64,000 nt of DNA from Solea solea (GCF_958295425.1 NC_081151.1:11330606-11394605); one strand, 5' to 3'. Positions 11,315 to 23,173 are shown, numbered from the stretch's first letter. Notes: generated from the sequence alone by a model not told the origin. A program made the numbers and translations.

Positions 11315-12247
11315 ACCCACTTGCTTACGCATGGCTATCATCTCTGCTTCAGCCCAAGTCAGGTAGTGACAGACTGGTAAGGATTGTGAGGGCTACTTCT
11401 ATTCAGACTATTATTCATTGATGCTTTTTAAACATGAGGAGGATTAACAAATAACTGATACTAATTTAACTGTTATATAAATGCGAAAGAACACTATCAC
11501 TTTAGTAACATGATTACAGAATAAAAAATTAACCAATGCTAAAAGTTTGAGACATGATGCTTGAACACGTAGTGCTTTCTGCTGCTGTCCATTAGGGATA
11601 AAACTAAAGAAAGGACACATCATGCCAGCTTACAGCTCCAGAGAGACTGGAATTAATTTGGATTTTGAAATGAATATAATCAAAAGGCCAATGGACGTTG
11701 ACATTATTTAGAGAGTGACTTTGTTGCAAAATGCAATTAATTAGAATCATTGTAAAACATTGGTTATGAAAGAATTGAGGCATATGTAATTTGCTTAATC
11801 AATTCAATTTTGTGTTTGGGGGATTAAGTGTTAAAATACTTTTTTCAGAACACAGAGAAACTGAATTAGTTTTGCTCAGAATAGTCCCCGTTCATGTGTC
11901 TTGATAAGAAAGGAAATTAAATGACACGGCAGTTATTCTGTGCAATGTGAAAGTCCAGCGTATTGAAAATGTGCACATAACAGATCACCGCAGACCTTTT
12001 TACAGAATACAAAAGCTACAGAGACTAAAAGGCAAAAAAATTTTTCTGTCCAAAACACACTTTGTGCTGCTGTGACGAAAGCATGGAAGTAGCATCATTA
12101 ACCTTCAGTACAGTGTGAGGAATGAGGCAAATGACATCCACCTCACAGCTGCTGACTTTGCTTCCACTTCCCACTCAAGGAAAAAGCTCAGTGTGAGCGT
12201 CACAAACACAACTGATGGGGAATGTGTGGCCATTAAACAATGAACAG

Positions 12248-12251
<4 letters not shown>
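11315..12251. other. AT-rich stretch, nothing recognised
   Basis: No gene, tandem repeat or recognised mobile element between the hAT relic and the CA tract. Confidence 0.5.

Positions 12252-12300
<49 letters not shown>
12252..12300 (+). repeat. (CA)n microsatellite, about 49 bases
   Basis: A perfect CA run. It creates a Cys/Val-repeat frame on the minus strand that is not a gene. Confidence 0.97.
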
Positions 12301-12303
<3 letters not shown>

Positions 12304-12869
12304 TTGCTATTATACCTGTCAGTGCATTCATTAAAAACATGTTCCCCTGACATCTAATGCATAATAACTTGTCCGCATAGTTTTGTCTGTGTGATGAAAT
12401 GTTTTCATGCAGAAATACCGGTCACAACATTACTCTTTTCTGCATCAAAGAGAAATCACACATGTAGCTGACATGCACAAATGACTAAGGCTGGACCAAG
12501 TGGGAAAATATTTAAATATGATTATTTACTGACGGATATAGCAATTGCAAATTGATTTGCAATGGTTTTCAAGTCAAGGTTTAATAATCACTGTGTAGTA
12601 AATCACAAATGTGACGGAGCATTAGCACACAACACCATCACATCATTACAACTGTAAATAACTATTAAATATAAATACATATCTGATTCAAGCTCAGCTC
12701 CACAAGACTCTCTGTGTGTTTCTCAGTAAAGCAGGTTTTTAGATCTTATGTCACCCAGTGACTACACTGCAAAAGTATTCATTTTATGTCAAACAGGTTA
12801 AGTATGACTGAAAATACAAAGCCACACTCACAAAAAGTTTCAGACGTGAATTGATGGGATAAAACACTT

Positions 12870-13015
12870 TCTTTCCGCACCCTGCACTGGTGCTGTATAC
12901 ACACACAAAACATTCCCTCAGTCAGGTCTGATAGTTTTGCTTGACAGAGCCTATTTTAAGACGAGAGGACATGACATACAATGTCACATTGTTTCTCTTC
13001 ACAGAAATCCAAACA
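12870..13015 (-). mobile_element. AGGTCCAG-related MITE fragment (inverted)
   Basis: The segment CCCTCAGTCAGGTCTGATAG, then TTTTGCTTGACAGAG (12915-12950), recurs at 41925-41965 and, in the opposite sense, at 49340-49380 and 59545-59575. Upstream CCTGCACTGGTGCTGTATAC matches the inverse of 49385-49410. These are pieces of one dispersed family; neither terminus is preserved here. Confidence 0.55.
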
Positions 13016-13040
13016 GATAGAAAATGATATCAACAGAGAC

Positions 13041-13160
13041 CAGTGTTGTAATGTAACAAAGTACAAATACGTTGTTGCAATGTTTACTTTTACTCCACTA
13101 CATTTCCTAAACATAATGTGTACTTTTACTCCGATACATTTCACTTAACCATCTTCGTTA
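13041..13160 (+). mobile_element. hAT-like element end, TTTACTCCACTACATTT type
   Basis: Begins CAGTGTTGTAATGTAACAAA, then has two imperfect TACTTTTACTCCACTACATTT-like units (13085-13105 and 13120-13143). This matches a very common fish repeat starting CAGTGTTGGAAAGTAAC. The CAG start fits hAT elements. Only the left part is recognisable. Confidence 0.55.
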
Positions 13161-13179
13161 CTACAAAATAAAAGTTGAG

Positions 13180-13341
13180 TTGGTGACGTAATGCCTGTTT
13201 GTTGTGACTAGTTGTCTTTAGCGGCACCAGCTGTTAGCCACAGATTTCGGCTCCAAGTGGACTAAAAACACACCAGTTGAAGGACAGGTTTCATCAACAA
13301 CGACAACAAAAATCAACAAAAGTTACATACTGCAGCTTTAG
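13180..13341 (-). mobile_element. GCTGCAGTATGTAAC-type MITE end (inverted)
   Basis: The right edge AAAAGTTACATACTGCAGCT is the inverse of the end seen at 831-860. Inner sequence (GACAACAAAAATC) is T/G-rich in the inverse sense, as at 850-880. The opposite end is not resolved because the preceding hAT-like piece abuts it. Confidence 0.45.
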
Positions 13342-14260
13342 CTACTCTACATTCCATTGCAAGTATGCAAACTTAAAGCTATGACTTGGCTCCAACACAG
13401 CTCTGAGTTTACATATAAAAACAGAAACAAATGCACAACTTGCAGTTTGCTACTGTGTTGTTTCAAAATGTGAATCGCACACACTCACACACTCACATAC
13501 ACAGAACAGTACATGCATGACTTGCCCCAGCTGTTCAAGTACTTCTCACTTGCCCTTCTATCAATAATTAAATTGGTCCAGCAGTAAGATTTAGTGCCAC
13601 ATTCCTGACTGGTATTTAGTACACGTGCCTGTAGGGATGTCTCACTCTTAAAAAAAAAAAAAAAAAAAGATGTAAATGTACAGCATGTGTGCATACATTG
13701 TAATGTGCATTAAAGTGTGCCTTCGGGAAGTGAGAAAGAGCAATGTGAGGGGTGTGGTTGATAACGAGTGTGAGGGGGAGAGGTGCGGAGGACAGTGAGC
13801 GATGGATGTGGAGTGGCATGCTGAGCCGTACCAAGAGTGATTAAAACAACGCCTCAGGTCAGCAGTAGATTGGGATGACGGGAAGAATGGAGACAGCCAA
13901 TCCCCATCTGCTAACAGTGTGCTGACTTTGCCCACCCCAGTAGTTAAGTAGACACTCCTACAGTCCCTCAGGGTATGTGGCAGCATGCGGCCGACATTTT
14001 TAGTCGCTGTAATGACACACGTGTCCACGTTTCACACCTCACCCAGGGAGAGTGTGATCTGCAAATGGGAGACTCTATGGTAATTGAGGGTTATTTGTGA
14101 GACATTAATGTCATGTGTGTGAGGACATGCAGGTCTGCTGTGTTACTCTGTGCTAACCTTCATCAACGTGAGGGCAGGACACTGCAGTTCATTAAGGATT
14201 TGAGGTGTAAAGGTTCAGTATTCAGTCCACTTTACTTAAAAGAGGTGATAAAAGGGTCTC
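13342..14260. other. Unique stretch with a 19-base A run
   Basis: A poly-A tract spans 13650-13668 without a recognisable element before it. A 126-codon minus-strand frame (13648-14028) crosses the tract and has no domain or conserved motif; I treat it as noise. Confidence 0.5.
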
Positions 14261-14470
14261 ACGCAGGTGCGTCGTTGTGTGCATGTAAGTCTGCAGTGTG
14301 GAGCCGGCGCTGCACGGCACGCTGTCATTTGTGTGATCATATGCAAATAGCACATTTGTTGCTCTGCTCGCATGGGAGATCGCAACACATTATGTCGAAG
14401 CACAGGAGGACGATGGGAAAGCACAATGTGAGGGTGCATTTAAAGCAATTTTTCCGGTGAATACTTTTAT
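14261..14470. other. Candidate conserved noncoding element
   Basis: Non-repetitive and balanced in base content, with an ATGCAAAT octamer (POU-type site) inside GTGATCATATGCAAATAGC at about 14331-14349. It is open on both strands but shows no protein signature. The assignment rests on motif content alone. Confidence 0.25.
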
Positions 14471-16173
14471 ACTATAAGCATTCTCTAAATGTGATGTGCA
14501 CACGGAAAAGAGAGGCTTTGTCTTGGTGTGCGCCACATGATTCTGAGAACACAATGGGAGTTTTGTCTGAAATGTCATTTCAGATGGAGAAAAATGTGAT
14601 TAATAATCTATTAGTAAAACACGTGACAGCATTGGAAAGTGGAGACACCCGATACCTGATAAGCTCCTATGGTTCAGTTAAGTGTATTATAGTGATATTA
14701 AAAGATAAAGCTTGACAATACTGGACTTGATGAAATAATCTCCCTATGCATTATTTTCTATATTATGTAACAGAAAAAGAAGAAAAGAGAAAGTCATTCA
14801 ATGAGATACAGTGCATTTATATAATATTAGCCAGTCCCTGGTATACAGGTTGTGCTTGAAAGATGGAAAAGACAATACTGTCTTTTACAATTGATCTAAA
14901 AACAAGTGATATAACTTTTGTGTCTTTGCTGCCTTTTTTCTTTGTCTAGAAAAACGACTTGCGACTGAAACGTCACATGATCGTTAACATTGTCTGGGAT
15001 AAAACAGTTGGTGTTTGACCATTTGTTGTTTTATCAATCCTGCACAGCATCCAGTGTATTGGATATGCGTGCCTTTGCATATTTTCTTCATTTATTCACA
15101 AAACATCAGGGAAAAAGTGTTTTTTCTTCGCAAAGATTTGCTCCTTTGTTTGCAGACGAGAGGCCTTTACTGGAGTATTGATATTGATGATTCATGTCTT
15201 AGGATCAATGCAAATATTCTGTTACACAGAAAACAAGCAAAGAAATGAGAGAAAAAAATAACTGAAGAATTCTTACCTATTGCAATCACTTCAGCATACA
15301 CAACAACACAGCAGAGGGGAGTAACTAAAGAAACAGAAACATGTTTTCCTTTGCATAAAGAAATAGTGATATATACTGTATATGTTTATAATAACTACTA
15401 AAACACTGAGTACAGCAAGTTGGGACCAATCCCAGCATGCAATATTCATGAGGCAGGTGCTTATTTACAGTCCACCATTAGGAAAACAGAAATAAACCTT
15501 TTTTTTTTACATTCAATGTCTATAAAACTTCATGGTTCCAATTAGACTTGGTGTCAAAGCAGCTCTCAATGACAAGAAGGGAGAAGGAAAACAATGTGAA
15601 ATTCAAATCTACCGAACTGAAGGTAAATCCCGGAAGGACGATTTACAGAATAAGGAGCTGACGGAGAACAATGTGTGGGAATAGTGCTGAACTTGAATAT
15701 GAGCACCATGGACAGTTCATTAGTTAGTTCAGCCACTGTTTCAGCACCACGGACAGCTCATGGTTTCTGTATGACCACAGGAGGCACTGTGTGCACACTG
15801 GTCACAACACTATGGTTATCCTCGTCGCTCATTAAAAATAAAATAAAGTTCTACTTTTCTCTACCTGATGCTTTAGTATGAAAATGGTGAATAACGTTTA
15901 GAGGAATCTGACAGTTCACTGTTGCTGTGATGGAGAACGTCTTTAGTGCAAATTGGCTCGAAGACAAAGCTAAATAGTGTTTTTTAGCACTTTGGTGTCC
16001 TAATGGGGCCATTTACCTGTGCCCTATTATAGTTTCTTACAAAGAACCAGCGTTAAAGGCAGACAATATATCCAAGCGTGTAATAGATTTCAACTCAGCT
16101 TAGTTGCTGTGCAGCTGTTCAGCCCCTTTGTTGAAAGAACATGGGCTCTCTGCCCACATGTGTCTGAGCTGAA
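14471..16173. other. AT-rich stretch, nothing recognised
   Basis: Several 60-75 codon frames lack any protein signature. No tandem or dispersed repeat recognised. Confidence 0.5.
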
Positions 16174-16495
16174 TATTAAAGACACAGTGTGTAAAGTTTT
16201 GCAGCATTTATTGATAAAGTTTGCATGTTGCAGCTGAATATCCAATAACCTCACCCTTCCCTTTCAAGTGTGTTGAATAACCTATGTAGCCTTCAGTTTA
16301 GATTAAAACTCAACAAGCAAAATACATGTAGTTTGTCCATTGCAAGCTTTTGTAAAAACATTGTGGTCATGAATGGTGGCCTCCACTGAGCTGACCTGGC
16401 TCTTGATACAAATATAAAAGGCTCATTCTGGAGTAATGAAAAACAACTATTCATATAATCAGGTGATTATCAAACTGTTACCATCTGTGCTGTAT
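16174..16495 (-). mobile_element. AGGTCCAGTGTG-family MITE, copy 3 (inverted)
   Basis: Starts ATTAAAGACACAGTGTGTAA. Internal blocks are the inverse of copy 1: CCTTCCCTTTCAAGTGTGTT, TTTGTCCATTGCAAGC, GGTGGCCTCCACTGAGCTGA, AGGCTCATTCTGGAGTAATG, and a TCAGGTGATTATC segment typical of the family. The block-by-block agreement with 4849-5200 in reverse order is the main evidence. Confidence 0.7.
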
Positions 16496-19039
16496 GTATG
16501 GATAAATGCACACGGTTTGTTGTTATCATTATCATTGTTATCGTTTGTTGTATTGGCAAGTTTTTGTCTGTAGTCTCTTTTTAAGCAGGCTGCTCTCTGA
16601 TCTGTGTAGTGCTCGGGCTGCAGTATTTTGGGGTGGGGGTGGAGGAGGGAGAGTACTGGTCTGAATTCTGTCCACAAAGCAGCACAGGTCTGCAAGACCT
16701 GGCTGCACTATTGATTGAACTTCTGAGGCGGCACTTCCAAACGTGAGGGACATCCTAAGAGTCAGCAGAGGATAAAACAAAGAGGAGGGATACAGGGGGC
16801 GAAATGCAGCTGTGAATCCATGTTGATCCACTGAGAGGCAACATGAGGTCTGTTCAGAAAACAGCAAGATTAGGGGCAATACATGAGGAGGCTCTATGTT
16901 TGAGTATGTGTCTTAAAAAACAGTCGGGTGAAATGAAACTTGTGGGAAGGAGATCATATCATGCATCACGCATGCCAGTGGTCCATGAAGCTGAGAGCCC
17001 ATTTCAGTGTAAGTTATGGCACGCAACATGCATGTAAACAGAGTGAAGGTCAACGCGGAAAAATAAGCAAAAGCGATTGTGCCGTGCAACACTTTTCCAC
17101 ATTAAACACATCCCCCGGCATTTTCAAGGTCTTACAAAGACGAAATCACCAGGATTTGAAGGACGCATTATAAGTGGCGGAGGTAAACAGATTTATTTTT
17201 CCTCTTAGAAGGCAAAAGGGAAATGTAATACAGGTTTTTTCTATTGTATGTTAACAGGTCAGATGTAAAGAGGAAAAAAAGAGGAGAGGCGTGTGAGAAA
17301 GGGTGAGTCAGTGAACAATACAAAAGTAGGATGAAAGTAGAAAGTAGGAGAAAAACATGAAAGTGTTCTTCCATGTCAAATCAATTTACCTTCATCGATC
17401 TGTTCTTTGTATTATTAACTGTCTTTGAGTCAATTGTCTCTGCCACTTTCAGAGAACTGAAGTGCAGCCCTTACATCTGGGAATTATTCTATTCTCCTGG
17501 TGGAAACTGCAAAAGAGAGCAAACGCGCACAAAAGATTTATATGTCACCGACTGTAATTTGTGCTGTCAAGTGTATGAGCGCAGGATATGCCTTGTTTTC
17601 TAATTATGATACCATAAATTATTGATCTCAGAAGAGATAACTCCATGTGATTGTGCTGTGCTGCCCTATATATTCCCCTCATCACGCGTTCGCCTACGTG
17701 ACCTGGTATTAATGAACAATATTAGCAACAAATTGTAGACCACACTATTATTTATTTTTCTTCAAAAGGCTTCACTTGAGTCAAATTAAGTAGTTCAAAA
17801 GCAATGCAGACACATTTTGACAGGAATGGCAGTTTTTCTACACAAATTAATCATTCAAACACGCATGCTAATAATTCTCTTTGTCCTTGATGTATATAAA
17901 CAAACATATGATTTACTGAAAAAGGACATAGCATAGCATTTTTTATCAGGTGTCTTATATATATGGGCTTGAATACTATGCCAATAGGTTGACCATTTGA
18001 AAGTTTTTGAAATATTTAATCACACAGTGGAAAAAAAGATTTTAACCACTTCAAAAAATGCATACCATATATAATTTATGCCTGCTTAAGGCTACAATAT
18101 CTTAGAATTACACTGTATCCTTTTCGTCACAATTTGACAGCCTTTTCCGACTGGGAAACTGAAGTTTGCGTTGCTTTTTTCTAAATGTTCACTCCAATGT
18201 TCACTCGTAGATCAAATGCATTATTTTGTGACTTTCGGTTTTAAAAGCTTTGATAGGATTTATCCAAGTGACAGAGAAGTAACCAAATGAGGCAGCAGTA
18301 GACCGGCAGCTTATGGGATGGTCAGAAAACACTGTCTAATGGTGAGAGAGTATGGTATGTGTCGTCCCGTGTTACAACATGGCATATCACTAATTTTTGA
18401 TCTTCTGCAAAGCTCCTACAACGTCTGTATTTTCGGACTTGCTTATGTATTTGTATTTTTGAATGCATGCTTTTGATGCAACATCTTTTCGAGCACAGTG
18501 AGAGAACCATTTCTTTTTTACGTTTCACTTCCACAACTAAATGTGTGAGTTTTAAAAACGGGCCACACAAACATAAACAGTAATACATTTTGGAAGGTTG
18601 AATATCATTTGCTTTAAGATAATATTATCTCCCCACACCAGAGCTTGAACTGGAGGTGAGCCTGTTTTGCGTTTTCATAACACTGCCTGTTTGTCTTGCT
18701 TTAACTTCTGTATAACGTTTGTTTTTCCCTGAAACACAAAGTATATCGGGTCTGACACTAGCTGGAATTAATGACTCCTCTGTCTTGGTTACTAGTGTCA
18801 TCATTTCTTATGTGCATCTCTCTCCTCCTCACAGAAGTTGACAGATCCTTGAATTCGACGTTATGCAGCTTTACAAGCTGCTCCACATGAGTTCCCTTCT
18901 CATCTCTCATCCTTTTCCCACCAATGGATCTTCTCCATAGCCTGTGCTTTAAGTGAGGAAGGAGGACATATGGAAATTAAAGGTGCCCAAAGTGGGTCAT
19001 TAATTTTCCCTGACCTCCACTGATTTATTTACATCACTA
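16496..19039. other. Unique stretch with one G-quadruplex-like motif
   Basis: GGGGTGGGGGTGGAGGAGGG (16630-16649) has four G runs with short spacers and could form a quadruplex, though its third run is only two G. Otherwise there is no recognised gene or repeat. Confidence 0.5.
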
Positions 19040-19220
19040 AAATGTGCCACTAAGGAAGCATCCATATATTAAGGCTTAATCAGACACGTCTGAAGGCCTG
19101 ACGAGGCAGCAGCCAACCAGGCGCTGAGCGTCTCTTTGATTGATCTGTTAATTTTCTTCCACACAAGAGTCGTTGTATGGTTTGACCCACTTTGATATAC
19201 GTACTCTTTTGAATCTGCAG
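19040..19220. other. Flank of the exon-like block
   Basis: Non-repetitive sequence rich in TTGATTGATC/TTAATTT-type motifs leading to a pyrimidine-rich tract and CTGCAG at 19215-19220, which has the form of a splice acceptor. It may belong to the same constrained element as the next entry. Confidence 0.25.
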
Positions 19221-19461
19221 GATATTTATGCACGAGAAGAACCGCCGGAGGGAAAGGCCGTCATGCTGGCTTGATTTCCAGGACTTTGGCTTTCGTTCGC
19301 AAGGATCGATCCTTGAGCTCTCCTGTCGGCTCCCTCTGCTGCTTTGGTCGCCCCGAAGCACCCGATGGGAAGCTCAGAGCGAATGTTTGGCTTTTCATCC
19401 CATTTTCAGTGCCAGCCCCCAGCTCGCAGCAATGAAGGTTCTCATTTGCATCCTGACTGAG
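19221..19461 (+). other. Exon-like GC-richer block, function unknown
   Basis: The block is preceded by an acceptor-like CTGCAG and followed by a strong donor-like CTGAG/GTAAAT at 19457-19467. One frame is open from an ATG at 19228 through the donor. A later ATG at 19432 (GCAGCAATGAAG) begins the hydrophobic peptide MKVLICILTE immediately before the donor, as a first coding exon with a signal peptide might. An overlapping 93-codon frame is open on the minus strand. I recognise no protein family in either. It could be a coding exon, a noncoding-RNA exon or a conserved regulatory element. Confidence 0.3.
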
Positions 19462-19721
19462 GTAAATATGCAGGTTGCTGTGTTTTGCCTTCCATTTCTT
19501 GATTTCCCCAGGAGGAAAGTGCTAACCCCCTAAGCTCACTGTCACATTGATGAAAGAGAAACAAACGCAGAATGAGTCTCGGTTACTTGTTGTTCAGATA
19601 GGTTCGCCCCGGGTTGATGTTCGAGTAGAAGAGCGTGGCACAGAAACAAGAAAGAATAAGAGCTGCGCAGGATTATAGGGACGGATTCAGTCTGTGTTGA
19701 CATAACATGTATGCACAGGAC

Positions 19722-19904
19722 AGCTGTGGTTCAGTGGTAAAGCAGATCAAGTGGAAGGTTGGGCACTGAGAGTTGGAACCCAATCATGCCGATGCGTCCC
19801 TGCATAACACACTGTAACTGAAGTTGCTCTTCACAGCTGTGCCCACAGCTTGTGAATTGGTTTGATAGATGTTTGATTGAAAAAGCACTGCATATACTGT
19901 AAAT
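19722..19904 (+). mobile_element. tRNA-derived SINE (family 2), 5' part, interrupted
   Basis: It opens with CAGCTGTGGTTCAGTGGTAA, a tRNA-like A-box region (usual fish form GTGGCTCAGTGGTAGAGC), then a degenerate B box near GTTGGAACCC. The body ACTGAAGTTGCTCTTCACAG matches the family body CTGAGTTGCTCCC. The rest of the SINE (TCAAGACTAGAAAAGTGCTA) appears only after a foreign insert, at 20281-20349. Confidence 0.65.
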
Positions 19905-20280
19905 CAGAGGCGATTGCTCTAAGACAGCAGGGGAAGCACCGCTCCCTCTAAAAGGTCATAAAATAAATGGTCAAATATGCACTGCTGTATTTACATTTCA
20001 TAACTTAAAGTGCTCGAACATGATCAACTATAACTAGTTTGTTCAGAATCAGCTATTTATCACAGATCATTTGATGTGATTGTTCCATAGCAGCACAACA
20101 CATTAAAACCAGCTTCAATTTATCTTTAATAGACAGCACTGAATAGCTTTTTTTTTTTTTTTTCTTTAAAAAACATTGATTGGATGATTGGAGGAACTAT
20201 AGATTTCATTGACAGTGTTATAGAAATATACAAAAATATCAATCAATATAAAAATGACCTTACCCTGTTTCAAAGAGATG
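19905..20280 (+). mobile_element. hAT-like insert, copy 1, inside the SINE
   Basis: It begins CAGAGGCGATTGCTCTAAGA with a following CAGCAGGGGAAGC, matching 55335-55375. It shares TTTGTTCAGAATCAGCT (20039-20055 and 55468-55484), GATGATTGGAGGAACT (20182-20197 and 55717-55732) and CTGTTTCAAAGA near its end. It is shorter than the 55 kb copy because of internal deletion and contains a 16-base T run (20148-20163). The 8-base flanks do not match here, probably because of decay at the right edge. Confidence 0.6.
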
Positions 20281-20349
20281 GATTGTGTGAGTGAATGGAC
20301 GTGAATGGTCAAGACTAGAAAAGTGCTATATGACCGCAGACTATTTACA
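20281..20349 (+). mobile_element. tRNA-derived SINE (family 2), 3' tail
   Basis: TGGTCAAGACTAGAAAAGTG continues into CTATATGACCGCAGACTATTTAC, which matches the characteristic 3' tail of this fish SINE family (GACTAGAAAAGCGCTATATA, then a variable stretch ending CCATTTA). It completes the SINE started at 19722. Confidence 0.6.
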
Positions 20350-20499
20350 TAATGTACATTATTTTCATGATATACAATATCCAAATAACTAAATAATGTA
20401 AATAAATAAATAAATGTAAGCTACCATCAGTGAAATAACTTCAAATTAAAATGTTTGGGAATCACAATTGGTAATTACCAGATCCCTAACCCTGTAAAT
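20350..20499. other. Short spacer
   Basis: An AATA-rich spacer between two SINE copies; nothing else seen. Confidence 0.5.
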
Positions 20500-20705
20500 G
20501 GGCTGTATTTATGTAGCTTGATGACAACTCAAAACTGCTTTACACTGCAGTTTTTGCCATTTACTTATACTTACTATGTGTAACACACACGCTGCGGGCA
20601 CAGCAGTCAGGAGCATTGGGGTTAAGTATCATTGGCATATAGACAAGCGGAGCCAGGAATCGAACCCACAACCTTTTGGGTTGAAAGACAACTCACTCCA
20701 TGACC
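20500..20705 (-). mobile_element. tRNA-derived SINE (family 2), inverted copy
   Basis: Read on the minus strand, it begins with a tRNA-like head whose B box GGTTCGATTCC is a perfect match (20656-20666). It continues through the body (GTAAAGCAGTTTTGAGTTGT) to the tail ACATAAATACAGCCCATTTAC at 20500-20520. The order head, body and tail is complete. It lies about 150 bases from an oppositely oriented copy of the same family. Confidence 0.75.
20656..20666 (-). promoter_or_regulatory. Pol III B box of the inverted SINE
   Basis: GGTTCGATTCC matches the GGTTCGANNCC consensus used by RNA polymerase III. It is an internal promoter element of the SINE and is not proof of current transcription. Confidence 0.7.
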
Positions 20706-22059
20706 CACACACTTTACTTAAAGATTACTATAGAAATTAGACGGTACTACTTCTCGATTACAAAACGATCACCACATTGTTACTGTACTGCGATGTAATG
20801 TAAAGTGTAGCTCGTGACTGCTTAACCACCACAGCACAATAATTGAGAAAAAGCTACTTGTTATTTGTTTACTTGTTGTGTAAACATCATATGTTACAGG
20901 AAAATAAGACAATGAGGCTGTAACCACATCCGCAGCTCTGTAAAAGCCTTGATTTACTGCACATAGAGTAAACTATTGACTATGATGCAGAATGAGTGAA
21001 TGATGGAGTGATTTGGGACACAGCCCTAAGCCTTATTTTCATTTACATATTAATTAAACACATTTTAACTGCCCACTCTAGTAACATCCAGTAATATTCC
21101 TCTCTAGGGCAGCATTGCTGCAGAAAACCCCGTGGACACTTAAATCAACCAAACACGTACTTTTTTCTGTCTTGGCTAGAGCTCAATCAAGAATTTATAC
21201 AAAGCACGACAATAAAACCACGTGGTGAGAGTAATATATTTTTACAACCACCGTGTAAGAATGTGGGAGCATCTAAACAACAGTCAGCCCAGTTTTGAGT
21301 GCCACCAATTCTCCTCTACAAAGTCTCAGTTACCATGCATATGAATGACGTGTAAAGCAGTTGTTTTCGGTGTAACTGAATCCTTAGACTCAGTTAGCTT
21401 GGTTGGAACCTCGTCAGAGCAGGTACCATAAAAAGTAACCTAATTCTTCTGTGGAATTGCCTCCTACTCATTGTGCGATCAGCTGACTCACTCCATTGAA
21501 AAACACACTTTTAAAGAGGGCCTACATTTGATGCCATTTTTAACAATTATTTTATTGTAAGTTGTGTAACTATATGAGTTGTATCCTAATTTTACAATTA
21601 TTGCACTTTTGCATCAGAGCCTTTTATTATAAAACTTTGCACATCCTTTTTGTATGTGATGTAAGGGCTCAGTGCTGCTTCATGTGTTGTTTTTTTGTCC
21701 CTATGCTTTATTCAGTATTACATTTTACACGAAGGAAAATGGTTCGGCCCAGATATAACCAATGCATAGGCCAGTGAAAAAGGATAAAATGACAGAGCGA
21801 GAGACCGAGTGGGATACTACAAGAGAGGAAAGAGAGCTATAAAATAATATTTTTTATGTTTTTTGCTCTGTGAAGGCCACTGTCATTCCGTGTCACACTT
21901 GGAAAAAAGGTTGTTCTGCTGTCTGCAGGCTCTCCATTAGATGTCACTTATTCTTACAAACTTGACCTTTCGAAAACTGCGTGGTCCTCTTTGTGTCAGA
22001 ATCTGCTGTAACCATGTCAACATGCCAGCTTTACCATTTGCTCACGGTGGTGTTGCAGG
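20706..22059. other. AT-rich stretch, nothing firmly recognised
   Basis: GGAACCTCGTCAGAGCAGGT and AAAAAGTAACCTA (21408-21441) resemble a fish repeat I half remember, but I cannot name it. No gene seen. Confidence 0.45.
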
Positions 22060-22560
22060 GAAGAGGTGGGGGCGATCCCATTAAACTCACATCCTTCCTA
22101 CTCTGACTTCCCCCTTCGGAAGAAGTTGCCAGACAGAGGAAATGCATGCTGGGAGGAAAAGCTTCACACACAGGCATGTTCTGAGCAAACAGCAATAAGC
22201 TACCCTTGTTTATGTGCAATGAAGGAGGAATTGTGGTGGTGTCCACGAGGGCAACACGAGCGTTCCTGTCTATGGGATGGATCCAGGGCAGACTCTCTCC
22301 ACCCGCTGCTAGATCTTCTTGGTGGATAACAACTACATGCCAGCACAGACAGATGGAGACGGAGGGAGAGGGTGACGGACAGAGGAAAGAGATACAGTGA
22401 AGGAAAACAGAGAGAGTGTGACTTGGCGTGCAAGTGAAAGAAAAGAGAGGGCAACAGGCAAGAGGCTGGCACATCGAGCTGATGCTGTCTGTTGCTGCTG
22501 GCGAGTAGATTTGTCCTCACAGAGAGGTAGAATATCTGGCAATGGTCTACAGAACCAAAC
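22060..22560. other. Purine/pyrimidine-skewed block open on both strands
   Basis: The longest open frame of the window (147 codons, minus, 22031-22474) lies here, together with a 132-codon minus frame and an 87-codon plus frame. The minus frames are rich in Ser, Pro, Leu and Cys, as expected from a CTCTCT-type strand, and show no domain. The block may be a purine-rich noncoding exon or simply skewed DNA. I do not call a gene. Confidence 0.35.
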
Positions 22561-23012
22561 CTCCTAAGGTTAACTTGATTTTTATGGGCGTTCAACAAAT
22601 GAGTTAGAGCTGGTTAGCGAAGCAACATTTTTATGGGATGCGAAAAACAGACAAAGATATGTTGTTGTTTTTTTTAAAAAAAAGAAGGAAGCTACTATCA
22701 GTAGCACAAAGACAATTATAGAAGTCGTCTGTAGAAGGTTAACCAAAACATACAATAGCATGCCAGGCCTTTGCAAACAGCACCTGTTAGCATTCTGTCC
22801 ACATAAATGCTTGTGGCAATAAATCCCAGAGAAACAAGCAATGATTTGTTAGCTTTTACTGTGCAGTGATAATACTGTAATGGAGACATAATTTATGTGA
22901 CAAACAATAAAACATTTTGCACTGACAGCTAAGAGCAAATGCTGATCAACGCAGATGGAGAGGAATCGTCATGTTTTGTTTTCATTGTTGATTTTCTAAT
23001 GTACTTGAGATA

Positions 23013-23173
23013 TTTAAAGTTCTACTGTGTAAATGTTGTCACTAAAACATACTGTTACGTCCCGAATCCGTGAAATGCCGTGATCAGCCTTCATCAGCAC
23101 TGTGTGAACTCATTTGACAATGAAGTGTAACGGACATTCGTGTATCTTTAAAAGTTACACACCACAGCTTTGA
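23013..23173. mobile_element. Short palindromic MITE-like unit
   Basis: The left edge TTTAAAGTTCTACTGTGTAA and the right edge AAAAGTTACACACCACAGCT are imperfect inverse copies resembling the family ends at 831 and 13341. About 160 bases long, with no coding capacity. The right boundary has lost TTAA, so the exact ends are uncertain. Confidence 0.4.

Noticed and set aside
13648..14028. 126-codon minus-strand frame as a gene
   Set aside because: It runs through a poly-A tract and shows no family resemblance or splice context.
22031..22474. 147-codon minus-strand frame as a protein gene
   Set aside because: Low-complexity Ser/Pro/Leu/Cys content from a CT-rich strand, no domain, and other frames open over the same bases.
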